Assembly: GCA_019752635.1 (NCBI GenBank)
Contig: JAIELX010000116.1
Span: 33,969 to 97,968, forward strand
Length of the DNA: 64,000 nt
DNA from: Candidatus Obscuribacterales bacterium
GTDB taxonomy: Bacteria > Cyanobacteriota > Vampirovibrionia > Obscuribacterales > Obscuribacteraceae
Direction of reading: 5' to 3'
The position numbers and the translations under genes were made by a program. The notes beneath the pieces are model-generated. The model was not told the origin of the DNA, did not search any database, and worked only from the letters and a program-made list of their open reading frames with translations. Shown here piece by piece: positions 1 through 8,863 of this stretch (position 1 is its first letter; each line of letters starts with the position of its first letter).

Positions 1-117
1 CCAGCCAGAGAAATCACACCACTAAGTCCAGTTCAACAGCAATTACAGCAACCGCAAGCAACTCCTAGTGTGTTGATACCTCGTACAGCCACTCGACTAA
101 CGCTCCCGCGAGCCTAA
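1..117 (+). CDS. C-terminal end of an unknown protein (partial)
   Basis: Frame 1 is open from the first base of the window to a TAA at 115-117. It encodes 38 residues rich in Pro and Gln (PVQQQLQQPQATP) ending in LTLPRA. It lies upstream of, and codirectional with, the MBL-fold genes, which supports its being the tail of a gene that starts outside the window. The stretch is short and low in complexity, so an open frame by chance is possible. No function can be suggested. Confidence 0.3.
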   Translation, partial: PAREITPLSPVQQQLQQPQATPSVLIPRTATRLTLPRA

Positions 118-179
118 TCGAGGTGCGAACGGAAACCCGTTTCTTAGTTTCAAACAGGCATCGGGCGATCATTTAATGT

Positions 180-969
180 TCGCCTCTATCCCAAGAAGAG
201 AGATTCACATGAACTTCACCTTCCTCGGCACCGGTAGCGCCTTCACGAACGAGAACTTCCAGAGCAACGCCGTCATCGAAGTCAACGGCAAGAAGCTCCT
301 CATCGACGCCGGTGGCGACATCCGCCGCTCCCTCAAGGCGGCCGGCGTCAACCTGTGGGACCTCGACGGCGTCTACGTCACCCACCTCCACTCCGACCAC
401 TGGGGCGGCGCGGAGTTCCTCGCCTACGCCTCCTTCTTCAACCCCATGTTCGTCGTCAACGGAAAGCGCCGCCGCCTCAAGCTCTACGCCCACCCCACCG
501 TCCGTGAGGGGCTGTGGAACAGCATGAAGGACAGCACGGTCCTTCCGGGCAAGAGCGCCACCCTGAACGACTACTTCGACGTCCAGGAGTTCGACGGCGA
601 GTCCTTCCAGTGGGAAGGCGTGCAGTTCGACATGGTCAAGACGATCCACTGCCTGGACGACAGCGACCCGATGCCCTGCTTCGGCCTGTCGTGGCGCACC
701 GAGAGCGGCAAGCAGGTGTGGTTCAGCGCTGACGCCACCCTCGACCGCGACCAGCCGCTGTTCAACACCGCCGACGTGATCTTCCACGACTGCGAGACCG
801 GCTTCAAGACCGGCGTCCACGCCCACTACGACGAGCTGCTCACGCTGCCCGCCAACGTGCGCGCCAAGATCACCAACTACCACTACAACGACGGCCCCAA
901 GGCCGACTGCAAGGCCGCCGGTTTCGCCGGCTGGGCCGTCCAGGGCGAGAAGATCGCCCTGTAATACGG
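180..969 (+). repeat. Tandem duplication, copy 1 (790 bp unit)
   Basis: This segment recurs at 1077-1866, offset by exactly 897 bp. Comparing the copies by eye I find four differences: one in the ribosome-binding region (AAGAAGAG versus AAGAAAAG), two synonymous changes in the first ten codons and one synonymous change in the penultimate codon. The unit covers the ribosome-binding site, the whole gene and eight bases after the stop region, so whole expression units were duplicated. The 107 bp between the copies is not repeated. Confidence 0.95.
209..964 (+). CDS. Metallo-beta-lactamase-fold hydrolase, copy 1
   Basis: A 251-residue cytoplasmic protein without a signal peptide. The MBL metal motif HLHSDH is at residues 59-64 (H59, H61, D63, H64). 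Further candidate ligands are D175 in FSADAT, H193 in FHDCE and H225 in TNYHYNDGP, giving the order expected of RNase Z or AhpD-like single-domain MBL enzymes. The N-terminal strand FLGTGSAF resembles the RNase Z/phosphonate-hydrolase branch. The substrate cannot be told. I chose the ATG at 209 rather than the upstream ATG at 176, because AAGAAGAGAG lies just before it and the second copy has only this start. Codons are almost all C/G-ending. The protein is identical to the one at 1106-1861. Confidence 0.85.
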   Translation: MNFTFLGTGSAFTNENFQSNAVIEVNGKKLLIDAGGDIRRSLKAAGVNLWDLDGVYVTHLHSDHWGGAEFLAYASFFNPMFVVNGKRRRLKLYAHPTVREGLWNSMKDSTVLPGKSATLNDYFDVQEFDGESFQWEGVQFDMVKTIHCLDDSDPMPCFGLSWRTESGKQVWFSADATLDRDQPLFNTADVIFHDCETGFKTGVHAHYDELLTLPANVRAKITNYHYNDGPKADCKAAGFAGWAVQGEKIAL

Positions 970-1076
970 CGCGATGACGGGCAAGGATGGCTCGCCCCAG
1001 GCAATCTCGACATCAGCCCTGTCAAGACCGATTCTTCCTTTCTAAACCCGAGACCAAACGGCGACCCTTAAACGAG

Positions 1077-1866
1077 TCGCCTCTATCCCAAGAAAAGAGA
1101 TTCACATGAACTTCACCTTCCTCGGTACCGGCAGCGCCTTCACGAACGAGAACTTCCAGAGCAACGCCGTCATCGAAGTCAACGGCAAGAAGCTCCTCAT
1201 CGACGCCGGTGGCGACATCCGCCGCTCCCTCAAGGCGGCCGGCGTCAACCTGTGGGACCTCGACGGCGTCTACGTCACCCACCTCCACTCCGACCACTGG
1301 GGCGGCGCGGAGTTCCTCGCCTACGCCTCCTTCTTCAACCCCATGTTCGTCGTCAACGGAAAGCGCCGCCGCCTCAAGCTCTACGCCCACCCCACCGTCC
1401 GTGAGGGGCTGTGGAACAGCATGAAGGACAGCACGGTCCTTCCGGGCAAGAGCGCCACCCTGAACGACTACTTCGACGTCCAGGAGTTCGACGGCGAGTC
1501 CTTCCAGTGGGAAGGCGTGCAGTTCGACATGGTCAAGACGATCCACTGCCTGGACGACAGCGACCCGATGCCCTGCTTCGGCCTGTCGTGGCGCACCGAG
1601 AGCGGCAAGCAGGTGTGGTTCAGCGCTGACGCCACCCTCGACCGCGACCAGCCGCTGTTCAACACCGCCGACGTGATCTTCCACGACTGCGAGACCGGCT
1701 TCAAGACCGGCGTCCACGCCCACTACGACGAGCTGCTCACGCTGCCCGCCAACGTGCGCGCCAAGATCACCAACTACCACTACAACGACGGCCCCAAGGC
1801 CGACTGCAAGGCCGCCGGTTTCGCCGGCTGGGCCGTCCAGGGCGAGAAGATCGCTCTGTAATACGG
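1077..1866 (+). repeat. Tandem duplication, copy 2 (790 bp unit)
   Basis: Second copy of the 180-969 unit, about 99.5 percent identical. All coding differences are silent, so the event is recent or the copies are kept alike by gene conversion. Confidence 0.95.
1106..1861 (+). CDS. Metallo-beta-lactamase-fold hydrolase, copy 2
   Basis: Its 251-residue product is identical to that of the first copy, with the same HLHSDH, FSADAT, FHDCE and NYHYND metal-site motifs. Its own ribosome-binding sequence AAGAAAAGAG is one base different from copy 1. A strong hairpin at 1890-1928 follows, so the pair may form one transcript ending there. Two identical genes in a row usually suggest a dosage benefit or a very recent unequal crossover; the sequence alone does not decide. 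It is unlikely to be an assembly artefact, because the flanks and four bases differ, but a read-depth check would settle it. Confidence 0.85.
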   Translation: MNFTFLGTGSAFTNENFQSNAVIEVNGKKLLIDAGGDIRRSLKAAGVNLWDLDGVYVTHLHSDHWGGAEFLAYASFFNPMFVVNGKRRRLKLYAHPTVREGLWNSMKDSTVLPGKSATLNDYFDVQEFDGESFQWEGVQFDMVKTIHCLDDSDPMPCFGLSWRTESGKQVWFSADATLDRDQPLFNTADVIFHDCETGFKTGVHAHYDELLTLPANVRAKITNYHYNDGPKADCKAAGFAGWAVQGEKIAL

Positions 1867-1889
1867 ACACGTTCCGTCGCGTCTACTAA

Positions 1890-1928
1890 GACCAGGGCGG
1901 GCAAGCCTGATAGCTGCCCGCCCTGGTC
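1890..1928 (+). terminator. Strong hairpin after the MBL pair
   Basis: A perfect 14-bp stem (1890-1903 with 1915-1928) encloses an 11-nt loop. GGTCTGATCATTTTG follows, with only a short T run. It is probably the terminator of the duplicated genes. Confidence 0.6.
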
Positions 1929-1965
1929 GGTCTGATCATTTTGCAAAACACAATGGAGCAAACAC

Positions 1966-2664
1966 ATGAAAAGCGCATTCCTGATGCGAAAGGGGGTGAA
2001 GACTAGCATCGATTCCCTTCGCGAACACGTGCGCGACTCTTTGCTTGACCAAGAATCACGCATGGAGCGAGCCGCGATGCGCCCAGACGAAGCCGCCAGC
2101 TGTCGCTGGGTTGGTTTCGGGTTGGGCAAGGGCGTCACCAGCGTCAATCGCGACATCTCTGTTTTCGGAGTCCCGGGCAAGATGGGCAGCGGATGGCACG
2201 CCGAACTGGTGAAAGACTTCCCGGAAGTCGATCCTTCTCCGCTTTGCTACGAACCACATCACACCAAGGGGTTCGCCGATTTCGCCCGATGGGTATACTT
2301 CGCCAATCCGGCGGGAACAGGCGACTTCATCGGTGTTGACTTCGGTCTGAAGGAGCGGCCAACGGCGGGAGTGGCCGAAACGATGTATCGCGTGGCTCAA
2401 GTCGCGAAAGCCTGCCTTCGCCATGGATTGCCCGGCGAAACGGAACTGGTCATGCTGCACCCGCGAATGGTCGAACTGCCGGAACTTACACAACTGCGTC
2501 AGTCACTCGGTCTTAACCGAGTCGCGGACTGGGCGGCAAACGGCGATCGATTGTTCGCACCACTGACGGGCACTCGCTGCCCTGCTTGCGGACTGAACAC
2601 GCGCGGTCCGGAATACCGCTTCTGCTACCGCTGCGACCACGAATTCCTGCGAGCAGTCGCATAA
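1966..2664 (+). CDS. Unknown protein with C-terminal zinc ribbon
   Basis: A 232-residue protein I do not recognise. The last 35 residues carry two CxxC knuckles (CPAC at about 205 and CYRC at about 221), a zinc-ribbon pattern. The first 200 residues are mixed alpha/beta with no motif I can name, no signal peptide and no membrane segment. The ATG at 1966 follows GGAGCAAACAC, an acceptable ribosome-binding site. It sits after the terminator of the MBL pair and before another zinc-ribbon gene with the same orientation, so those two may form a unit. Codon use is intermediate between the extremes seen in the window. Function unknown. Confidence 0.65.
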   Translation: MKSAFLMRKGVKTSIDSLREHVRDSLLDQESRMERAAMRPDEAASCRWVGFGLGKGVTSVNRDISVFGVPGKMGSGWHAELVKDFPEVDPSPLCYEPHHTKGFADFARWVYFANPAGTGDFIGVDFGLKERPTAGVAETMYRVAQVAKACLRHGLPGETELVMLHPRMVELPELTQLRQSLGLNRVADWAANGDRLFAPLTGTRCPACGLNTRGPEYRFCYRCDHEFLRAVA

Positions 2665-2750
2665 ACAAGTAGAGCGTCGCGCCGTCGACACATGCGCCAA
2701 CGGCGCTGCTTCTTCCATTCCACAATCCAAGCTTCATCAAGGAGACAGTC

Positions 2751-3092
2751 ATGGCTTACGGTGGCTACGGCAAGAATTCGCCCGACTACGGTCACACCCA
2801 TCGGCCCTACACCCCGGCTCCGACTCCGACGCCGGTTCCGGCTCCGGCCACTCTCCCCGCCCCGGTCCGACCGACACCGATGCCACGGGTAGAGCCGACC
2901 GCTACCGGCGAGCACGAGCACTGCCCGGGCTGCGCCCGCAAGGTACATCTGGACTTCCTGGTGTGCCCGTACTGCCGGCACGACCTGGATGCGGCGCGAA
3001 AGGCGCGAAAGGCGCACCAGTGCACATGCGGAGCACCGCGCCTAGCGGGCGACCAGCACTGCTTCAAGTGCGGCACCAAGCACGCACAGTAG
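2751..3092 (+). CDS. Small protein with proline-rich linker and two zinc ribbons
   Basis: A 113-residue protein starting at ATG 2751, directly behind AAGGAGACAGTC. Residues 20-50 are a Pro/Thr/Ala tract of repeated PTP, PAP and PVP units and are probably unstructured. Two zinc-binding halves follow: CPGC/CPYC at about residues 63-82, and CTCG/CFKCG at about residues 97-110. The pattern is that of double zinc-ribbon proteins, which often serve as protein or nucleic-acid adaptors. C/G-ending codons dominate. The transcript probably ends at the hairpin starting at 3145. The precise role is unknown. Confidence 0.7.
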   Translation: MAYGGYGKNSPDYGHTHRPYTPAPTPTPVPAPATLPAPVRPTPMPRVEPTATGEHEHCPGCARKVHLDFLVCPYCRHDLDAARKARKAHQCTCGAPRLAGDQHCFKCGTKHAQ

Positions 3093-3101
3093 TCTTTCGC
3101 A

Positions 3102-3129
3102 CGCAAGATTTTCCCGGGAAAATCTTGCG
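3102..3129. repeat. Perfect 28-bp palindrome
   Basis: Positions 3102-3129 read the same on both strands, centred on CCCGGG and flanked by AAGATTTT/AAAATCTT arms. It lies 10 bases past the stop of the zinc-ribbon gene and 15 bases before a separate terminator-type hairpin. It could be an additional transcript-end hairpin or a dimeric protein-binding site. Confidence 0.9.
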
Positions 3130-3144
3130 ACAGCTACCCGAAGA

Positions 3145-3186
3145 CGGCGGACCCGGGAACCACCGAGTCCGCCGTTTCTTCTTTTC
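3145..3186 (+). terminator. Rho-independent terminator
   Basis: An 8-bp stem (CGGCGGAC, 3145-3152, with GTCCGCCG, 3167-3174) has a 14-nt loop. TTTCTTCTTTTCG follows directly. It ends the zinc-ribbon transcript. Confidence 0.75.
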
Positions 3187-3305
3187 GTCTTGCTACTATG
3201 CTATACAGTAAGCCTAACTACAGAGAAACGATCGGAAGAACGAGAAGATTGCATGGTGTTCGCCTGCTAAGATGTTTCGCGTAAGGAACGAAAGGACCCA
3301 GAGCA

Positions 3306-4790
3306 ATGCCTAATCCGGACCACCTGCTGGCGATTGGAGTTATGACAGGTAATTCGCTTGATGGCGTCGACGTGGTGCTAACGAGATTCACGAAAGACGG
3401 CGTTATAGAAGATCTCGTTTCGCACGGTACGGACCTCGACGCCAGCTTAGCTAACGACCTGCGCCGCGTCAGAGCCGCCATCAACGACTGCCAGGGAAAC
3501 ATGGAGAAGGCGATTGGCCAAATCGGCACATCTGAGTACTGGCGAATTCATGACAGTTATATGAACGAAATTGTGATCGCTATCGACGGTTTGCGCGCAA
3601 AGGCAGCATCATTACCGGAACCAATTGAGCCATCGCAGATTGACGTAATCGGCTTGCACGGGCAAACTTGCGCACACCTGCCGCCCTCGGTGGCGAAAAC
3701 CAGCGACGCGAAGAACGTCTACACAGTCCAAATCGGCAGCGGTCAAAAATTGGCAGACCTTACCAACACTACCGTCATTTACGACTTTCGCTCGGATGAT
3801 GTGATGAACGGCGGCGAAGGTGCACCTCTGGCTCCAATGCACCACTTCCACCTTGCAGACAGTGCTCGAAAGAAAGGGCACTTCCCTCTGGCATTTTGCA
3901 ATGCCGGTAATACCGGAAACATCACTGTCATATCGGAATTTACCGGAAGTGGCAAGTTGGCACTCTTCGGTTGGGATACGGGCCCGTTCAACAATTATCC
4001 CGACAGGCTAATGCAAGCGGAACGCGGCGTCCAATGCGACTTCGACGGCAAAGCAGGCGCCGCAGGGCAAGTCAATCTGGAACTCTTGAAACTGCTGTTC
4101 GAACGAGCAGTGATAACCACGGACGGTGCCAATTTCTTAGAGAAGCATCCGCCCAAGTCTTCCGACCCGCAATGGTACCTTCTTCTACCTGAGCTGTTGG
4201 GGTCTGCTCCGGTAGCAGGACAGGCACTCTCGTTTGAAGACCGAATCAGAACTGCGGAGTACTTCTCCGCATACATCTTCGCGCAATCGCTCTCGCTGAT
4301 TCCGAACGATGTCGTGATCCCCTCTACTTACGCCATTTGCGGAGGCGGCTGGAAAAATCCGGTTGCGCGCAGACATTTCGAAGATCTGCTGCAAGGCCGT
4401 TTCGGAAACGAGAATCCGATCCTTCCAAACCATGAAGAGTTCTTCCGCACACTGAAGAACCGCATGCCAAAACCAGCCACAGTAGTCAATTCCGAAGAAG
4501 TGGGATTTGACAGCACGGCTATGGAAGCGCGCATTTTTGCAGACGCAGCAGTTGCCAGAGTAAAGGGAGAGCCGTTCACTAGTCCGGATACGACCGGCTG
4601 CAGGGCAGCCACAGTATGCGGTATTCTGCGTTTTCCCGGTGGCGACATCAACAACGCCACAGCCAATCTGAAAGGCTGGCTGAATAGCCACAACAGCCTG
4701 AATCGGACTTCGGACTTTGCTACAGGCGAAGCGCAGGGTTGGAGCCGAGCTGCAGCAGGATGGCAGGAACGGCTCAGTCTTTGCAAATAG
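3306..4790 (+). CDS. anmK: Anhydro-N-acetylmuramic acid kinase-like protein, enlarged
   Basis: AnmK phosphorylates and opens 1,6-anhydro-MurNAc from recycled peptidoglycan, using ATP. Recognisable blocks are IGVMTGNSLDGVDV at about residues 11-24 (family GTMSGTSLDGVD), GLHGQT at about 118, VQIGSGQKLADLT followed by DFRSDDV..GGEGAPL at about 140-175, and GWDTGPFNN at about 225 (family GxDTGPGN, with the catalytic Asp). At 494 residues it is over 100 longer than usual for the family, with extra sequence around residues 30-90 and in the C-terminal half. The S/T of the first phosphate loop reads TGNS, a slight deviation. It is monocistronic, and a weak purine stretch precedes the ATG. The family is clear; whether the substrate is anhMurNAc is less certain. 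Confidence 0.85.
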   Translation: MPNPDHLLAIGVMTGNSLDGVDVVLTRFTKDGVIEDLVSHGTDLDASLANDLRRVRAAINDCQGNMEKAIGQIGTSEYWRIHDSYMNEIVIAIDGLRAKAASLPEPIEPSQIDVIGLHGQTCAHLPPSVAKTSDAKNVYTVQIGSGQKLADLTNTTVIYDFRSDDVMNGGEGAPLAPMHHFHLADSARKKGHFPLAFCNAGNTGNITVISEFTGSGKLALFGWDTGPFNNYPDRLMQAERGVQCDFDGKAGAAGQVNLELLKLLFERAVITTDGANFLEKHPPKSSDPQWYLLLPELLGSAPVAGQALSFEDRIRTAEYFSAYIFAQSLSLIPNDVVIPSTYAICGGGWKNPVARRHFEDLLQGRFGNENPILPNHEEFFRTLKNRMPKPATVVNSEEVGFDSTAMEARIFADAAVARVKGEPFTSPDTTGCRAATVCGILRFPGGDINNATANLKGWLNSHNSLNRTSDFATGEAQGWSRAAAGWQERLSLCK

Positions 4791-4968
4791 CTAGAACATA
4801 CGAGCGGAGGCAAGTAAGCCTCCGAAACAAAGCCGCAGGAAGCAGCATTTACGGGCATCGCCACGCGTTAACTCCTGATATAAGCCCGAGGGGTAGGCGG
4901 AGATCATAAGGCCTCTAGCGCCCCGGGTATAAGACCGACACTTGAAACTAGCGCCAAACGTTTCCTGG

Positions 4969-6711
4969 CTAGGCGACCGGCAACCTGAGCCAGACCCGCG
5001 TACCGGCACTCGATGAATTCAGTCCGATTTTCCCACCCATGCGCTCGATCAACATCTTCGATATTCGCAGACCAATACCTCGCCCGCCGCTCTGCGACGT
5101 CACCGGAGTACCCGTTAGAATTGCCGATTGCACCGACTCTGCGATTCCACTACCAGAGTCTTCTACGCTGATGTTGAGATGGCCGGGCTCCGCGACCCAT
5201 TCGATTTTTATATCACTTCCCGGAGGCGAGAACTTAATACCGTTGCTCAGAAAGTTACCCAGAACCTGCTTCACTCGCGAGGGATCGCACAGTATGCGAA
5301 CATCCTCGGTTGAATTGATGCGAACAGATATTCCTTTCTCTTCCACCAGACCTCGCAAGGACTCCACCACTTCGTTTACTACTTGCAAGGCTGATACAGC
5401 CTTGATCTCCAACTTCATTTGCCCGGTTTGAAGCTGGTCTATATCAAGCAAATCTTCACTCAGTGAGGCAATGGACATCAGCGTCTTTTTGATCGCCATC
5501 AACTTATCCTTGCTACTTGCAGCGCTCTCCTCAAGACGCACCATACGCTCGATGGTAGTCGTGACAGCCGCGAGCGGGCTGCGAATATCGTGACTGAGCG
5601 TCATGAGCATCTCGTCCTTAAAGCGATCAGCTTGTCTTGTACTTGTGACATCGTTAGCAACGCAAAAGAATGAGCTGTCACTCTTCGACCATGCCAAGGT
5701 CCACTCTAGCTCCCGAATTCTGCCGGCCCCGTCTTGCGCGGACAGCTCGATCTTTCGAAGCGGTTCGTCGTTCTCCGCCATGTCAGTCAGCGTCTGTGCG
5801 AAGTAGTCCGCATCGTCTCCAAGATAATCAACAAGCCTGAGTTCGGGCACATCGGGGGATAGCCTGAAAAATTCCCGCGTGAATGGATTGGATTTTTTGA
5901 TCTTGGAATCTCGATCAAGACTTACAATGATCTGCTTGGAATTAGCTGCCAATGAGACTTCTCGAAAGCGCAACTCATGAACCTCCGACACCAGAGCCTG
6001 CGAGAGATCGTCAACTCGCGCGATATCGTCATTCCTCCAATCATCATCTGCCCCGGCTGCGCTATGCAAGCCGGCCTCGGACAATCGATCCGCAACACGA
6101 CGCACCGGCAGCGACACCATTCTCGCAAAGCAGAAGTACGATGCCACAAGGGCGCCAAGAAAGAGAATGAAATCCAACACAATCGCGTTCGCGATAATAA
6201 CTACCTCTTGTTGCTGTGCTGTCACCAGTGCGTTCTGAGCGGACTCCAAATCTCGCAGAACCATCGCACTGACGTCTATAAGCTCGTCATGGGTTAGAAC
6301 AGCACGGTCCTTGCCTTCCTGCAAGTCCGGACGCTGAGCCAACGCCCGCAATTCCTGCTTGACGCCTCGCCACAGATCCGAAAAACTCTTGCTCTGGTGA
6401 TGAGTTTGCTCGAAAGACTTCAAAGTTTGAACAATCTGCTCGCCATTCGCGATCCGCTCCGACAATCTATCTGAACCCGGAAGCGAATCCCTCGCCCCGG
6501 TGATTATCGCCGCACGTAGAGCATCGGCAGACAAAACGGACAACAGATTTACGTCTCGGATGTGAGCCGCGTTTGTAGAAAGCGCACTGTTGCGGCTGGC
6601 TATCTTCGATAACGAATCAAAGACAAACACGCTAAACACAAGCTGAAGCAACAACGGGATAGCAAACATCACAACTAGCAATTGCACAGGCACACCAATG
6701 AGACGCTTCAT
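4969..6711 (-). CDS. Membrane sensor histidine kinase
   Basis: A 580-residue kinase. A membrane segment at residues 7-31, an extracytoplasmic helical sensor of about 140 residues, a second membrane segment at about 170-196 and a HAMP-like linker (LPVRRVADRL) come first. A PAS-like domain (about 250-355), HisKA with SHDIRSP (His374) and HATPase_c follow, the last with N box (NFLSNGIKF), DSGSGI and GRGIGLRI. All catalytic boxes are present. Its ATG overlaps the TGA of the upstream Ser/Thr kinase gene by 4 bp (ATGA, 6708-6711), so translation is probably coupled. With the response regulator it forms a three-gene minus-strand operon. It should phosphorylate that regulator; the signal is unknown. 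Confidence 0.92.
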   Translation of the reverse strand: MKRLIGVPVQLLVVMFAIPLLLQLVFSVFVFDSLSKIASRNSALSTNAAHIRDVNLLSVLSADALRAAIITGARDSLPGSDRLSERIANGEQIVQTLKSFEQTHHQSKSFSDLWRGVKQELRALAQRPDLQEGKDRAVLTHDELIDVSAMVLRDLESAQNALVTAQQQEVVIIANAIVLDFILFLGALVASYFCFARMVSLPVRRVADRLSEAGLHSAAGADDDWRNDDIARVDDLSQALVSEVHELRFREVSLAANSKQIIVSLDRDSKIKKSNPFTREFFRLSPDVPELRLVDYLGDDADYFAQTLTDMAENDEPLRKIELSAQDGAGRIRELEWTLAWSKSDSSFFCVANDVTSTRQADRFKDEMLMTLSHDIRSPLAAVTTTIERMVRLEESAASSKDKLMAIKKTLMSIASLSEDLLDIDQLQTGQMKLEIKAVSALQVVNEVVESLRGLVEEKGISVRINSTEDVRILCDPSRVKQVLGNFLSNGIKFSPPGSDIKIEWVAEPGHLNISVEDSGSGIAESVQSAILTGTPVTSQSGGRGIGLRISKMLIERMGGKIGLNSSSAGTRVWLRLPVA

Positions 6712-8855
6712 TTCGCCGCCTCCGCTGGCAGGTCCATGCCTCGCTGCTGCATTAGCCTCTTGATGCGATTCAATTCCGCCTCAACCTCTTCACCTGTGCA
6801 TTGTTGCACCTTCTCCACCGCAGGTACAAAATGATATGGTAGAAGCCTGAATTCTTTGTCTTGCAATAATGAAATCAAGATAGCGGCAGCTTCCTTGCAT
6901 CGATGCTGCCCTACCAGGGACTCAGCAAGAAACTCGTGAAGAATTTCTGCCTGCACGTCTTTCTCTGGCTCAGTCAGAAGGAATCTTCGCGCGAGCAACT
7001 CCGCATCGGCGAACTTTCCTTTTCCCAGCCGCAACAGCACCAGGGATTTATACGTAGGCGTGCTCGCCTCATTGCGCGAAAGCAGGCGCTCAAGATGAGG
7101 CACCAGCTTTTCCGCCTCGGCGGTCTCACCGCAGGATACAAGAGTGTCACAACTGGTGCACAAAGCTCGCTCTGTATCTGGATCCTCGCTGTTCAATGCA
7201 CGGGCGGTCAGCTTTGGGGCTTGCTCCGGCACTCGTTCCGGATTGACTTCGTGCAAAACAACTAGCCGCAGCTGCAGCGAGTAAAGAGTGTTCTTGACCA
7301 TTGACGGATAGCGTTTGAAATAGCGATCCATTTCATCAGTCAGAGTCAACACCTCTGCATAACGATGATTGCCAATCATTCCCTCACAAGCGGCCAGAAG
7401 GTACTTAGCGTCCTCTCGGCGAGGCTCCAAATGAGCGAGAATGAATTTGGAAACTACTCCATAGGCCACCGGCATAACTTCAGGTGAGTACCACTGCCGC
7501 ATCGCATCAATAACTTTGCGCACCTGCCACTCGAAAAGATCATCAGGTCGACTGACCACCTCATCGGATAGCTTGCACAACTTCTCAAAGAGTTCGAGTG
7601 ATTGCTTCGGTTGGTCGAGCGGCAACTGATCAAAGCCTGCCACAAGCCATTCTCGTCGTTCCCGCCCGGCTAGTTTTCGGTCCGCGGCAAACCGCAGGCA
7701 CAGTCGCGCAGCTGCGAGTTTATCTTGACCGGAAGATTGCAGCATTCTCAATCGAAACTGATGCACCGTAGTCTTATCGCCCATCTCCTCCAGCTGTTTC
7801 AGCAAGCCTGAACTGATGGTAGTTCGCAAAGGATCCGTCCCCACCAAGGGCAGCTCAGCGGCAGACCACGTCACAACACTTCGCCACTGCAGCAAGACCG
7901 CCAACGCGCAGACAATCAGTAAAGCAATAGACCCGTTGCGCGCAACCCTGCGGCGAGTCAAACGCTCGGCTACTGCCGGTGTCAGATTGGGTGGCAGACC
8001 ATCACGGCAAAGTTCGATGTCTCGAGCCAGTTCTTCCATTGAGGAATAACGAGCAGCCGGATCTTTGGCCAGGCAGGTCAAAACAACTGACTCAACCCCG
8101 CGCGGTAGACCATTCGCAACGGACTTTGGCAACGGAGCAGGCTCAACTGAAGTATGCTTGACCATCATCGCTGTCAGGTTGCTTGCCTGATGAGGCAAGC
8201 AACCACTGAGGCATCGGTAGAGTATGCATCCAAGGCTGTAAACATCTGAAGCTGGAGTTGCCGGTCGACCACTGTAAACCTCTGGACTCATGTACTGTGG
8301 TGTTCCCAGAACATCGCCGGTTTGCGTCAATTTCTGCATGTCTGCGCGTGCGGCAAGACCAAAATCGATCAAGCGAACACTGCCTTTCTCAATCCGTCCA
8401 GACTCCAGCAAAATGTTGCGGGGACTAAGATCGCGGTGCTTCACGCCTTCCTTATGCAAATAGGTCATCAAAGAACAGATCTGCAAAGCCAGACTAGACA
8501 CTTGCTCCCACGGCAAACGCGGTTGCTGATTCAGCAACGCTGCGAGACTGCAGCCATCTATGAATTCCATAACAATGTATGGAAAGAGATTTTGGCACAA
8601 CCCAAATGAGTAGAACTTGGGAAGTCCGCTGTGCGCTAATCCTGAGAGGATCTTCGCTTCGCGATGAAAGCGTGATCGACTACCAGAAGAGTTCTCCGGC
8701 AACTCTGCTTGCATCACTTTTACAGCCACAATTCGCGCAAGATCGCTTTGCCGGCATTTGAATACGACGCCGGCGGCTCCGGAACCAATGGTCTCTAAGA
8801 CTTCGACGCCGGGGTTTTCGGCTACAAACAATCCAATAATCGCGTCCGGCTGCAT
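6708..8855 (-). CDS. Hanks-type Ser/Thr kinase with membrane anchor and helical-repeat tail
   Basis: A 715-residue protein. The kinase domain spans about residues 12-285: glycine loop GSGAAG, AVKVM with Lys46, HRDLSPRN (residues 140-147), DFG (164-166) and GTPQYMSPE. All residues needed for catalysis are present. A single membrane segment lies at about 308-324. The remaining 390 residues are alpha-helical and TPR-like, probably a ligand- or partner-binding region outside the cytoplasm. I chose the ATG at 8855 because AGAGG sits five bases before it; the TTG three bases upstream would be too close. It lies 8 bp after the response regulator and overlaps the histidine kinase by 4 bp, so it belongs to one signalling operon. 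Confidence 0.92.
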   Translation of the reverse strand: MQPDAIIGLFVAENPGVEVLETIGSGAAGVVFKCRQSDLARIVAVKVMQAELPENSSGSRSRFHREAKILSGLAHSGLPKFYSFGLCQNLFPYIVMEFIDGCSLAALLNQQPRLPWEQVSSLALQICSLMTYLHKEGVKHRDLSPRNILLESGRIEKGSVRLIDFGLAARADMQKLTQTGDVLGTPQYMSPEVYSGRPATPASDVYSLGCILYRCLSGCLPHQASNLTAMMVKHTSVEPAPLPKSVANGLPRGVESVVLTCLAKDPAARYSSMEELARDIELCRDGLPPNLTPAVAERLTRRRVARNGSIALLIVCALAVLLQWRSVVTWSAAELPLVGTDPLRTTISSGLLKQLEEMGDKTTVHQFRLRMLQSSGQDKLAAARLCLRFAADRKLAGRERREWLVAGFDQLPLDQPKQSLELFEKLCKLSDEVVSRPDDLFEWQVRKVIDAMRQWYSPEVMPVAYGVVSKFILAHLEPRREDAKYLLAACEGMIGNHRYAEVLTLTDEMDRYFKRYPSMVKNTLYSLQLRLVVLHEVNPERVPEQAPKLTARALNSEDPDTERALCTSCDTLVSCGETAEAEKLVPHLERLLSRNEASTPTYKSLVLLRLGKGKFADAELLARRFLLTEPEKDVQAEILHEFLAESLVGQHRCKEAAAILISLLQDKEFRLLPYHFVPAVEKVQQCTGEEVEAELNRIKRLMQQRGMDLPAEAAK

Positions 8856-8863
8856 CAATACCT

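Noticed and set aside
173..1870. Minus-strand frames of 236 and 282 codons across the MBL genes
   Set aside because: They are antisense to genes with intact metal motifs and good ribosome-binding sites. They exist because C/G-ending codons leave few stops on the other strand, and their Val/Leu/Glu/Gly-rich composition fits no protein.
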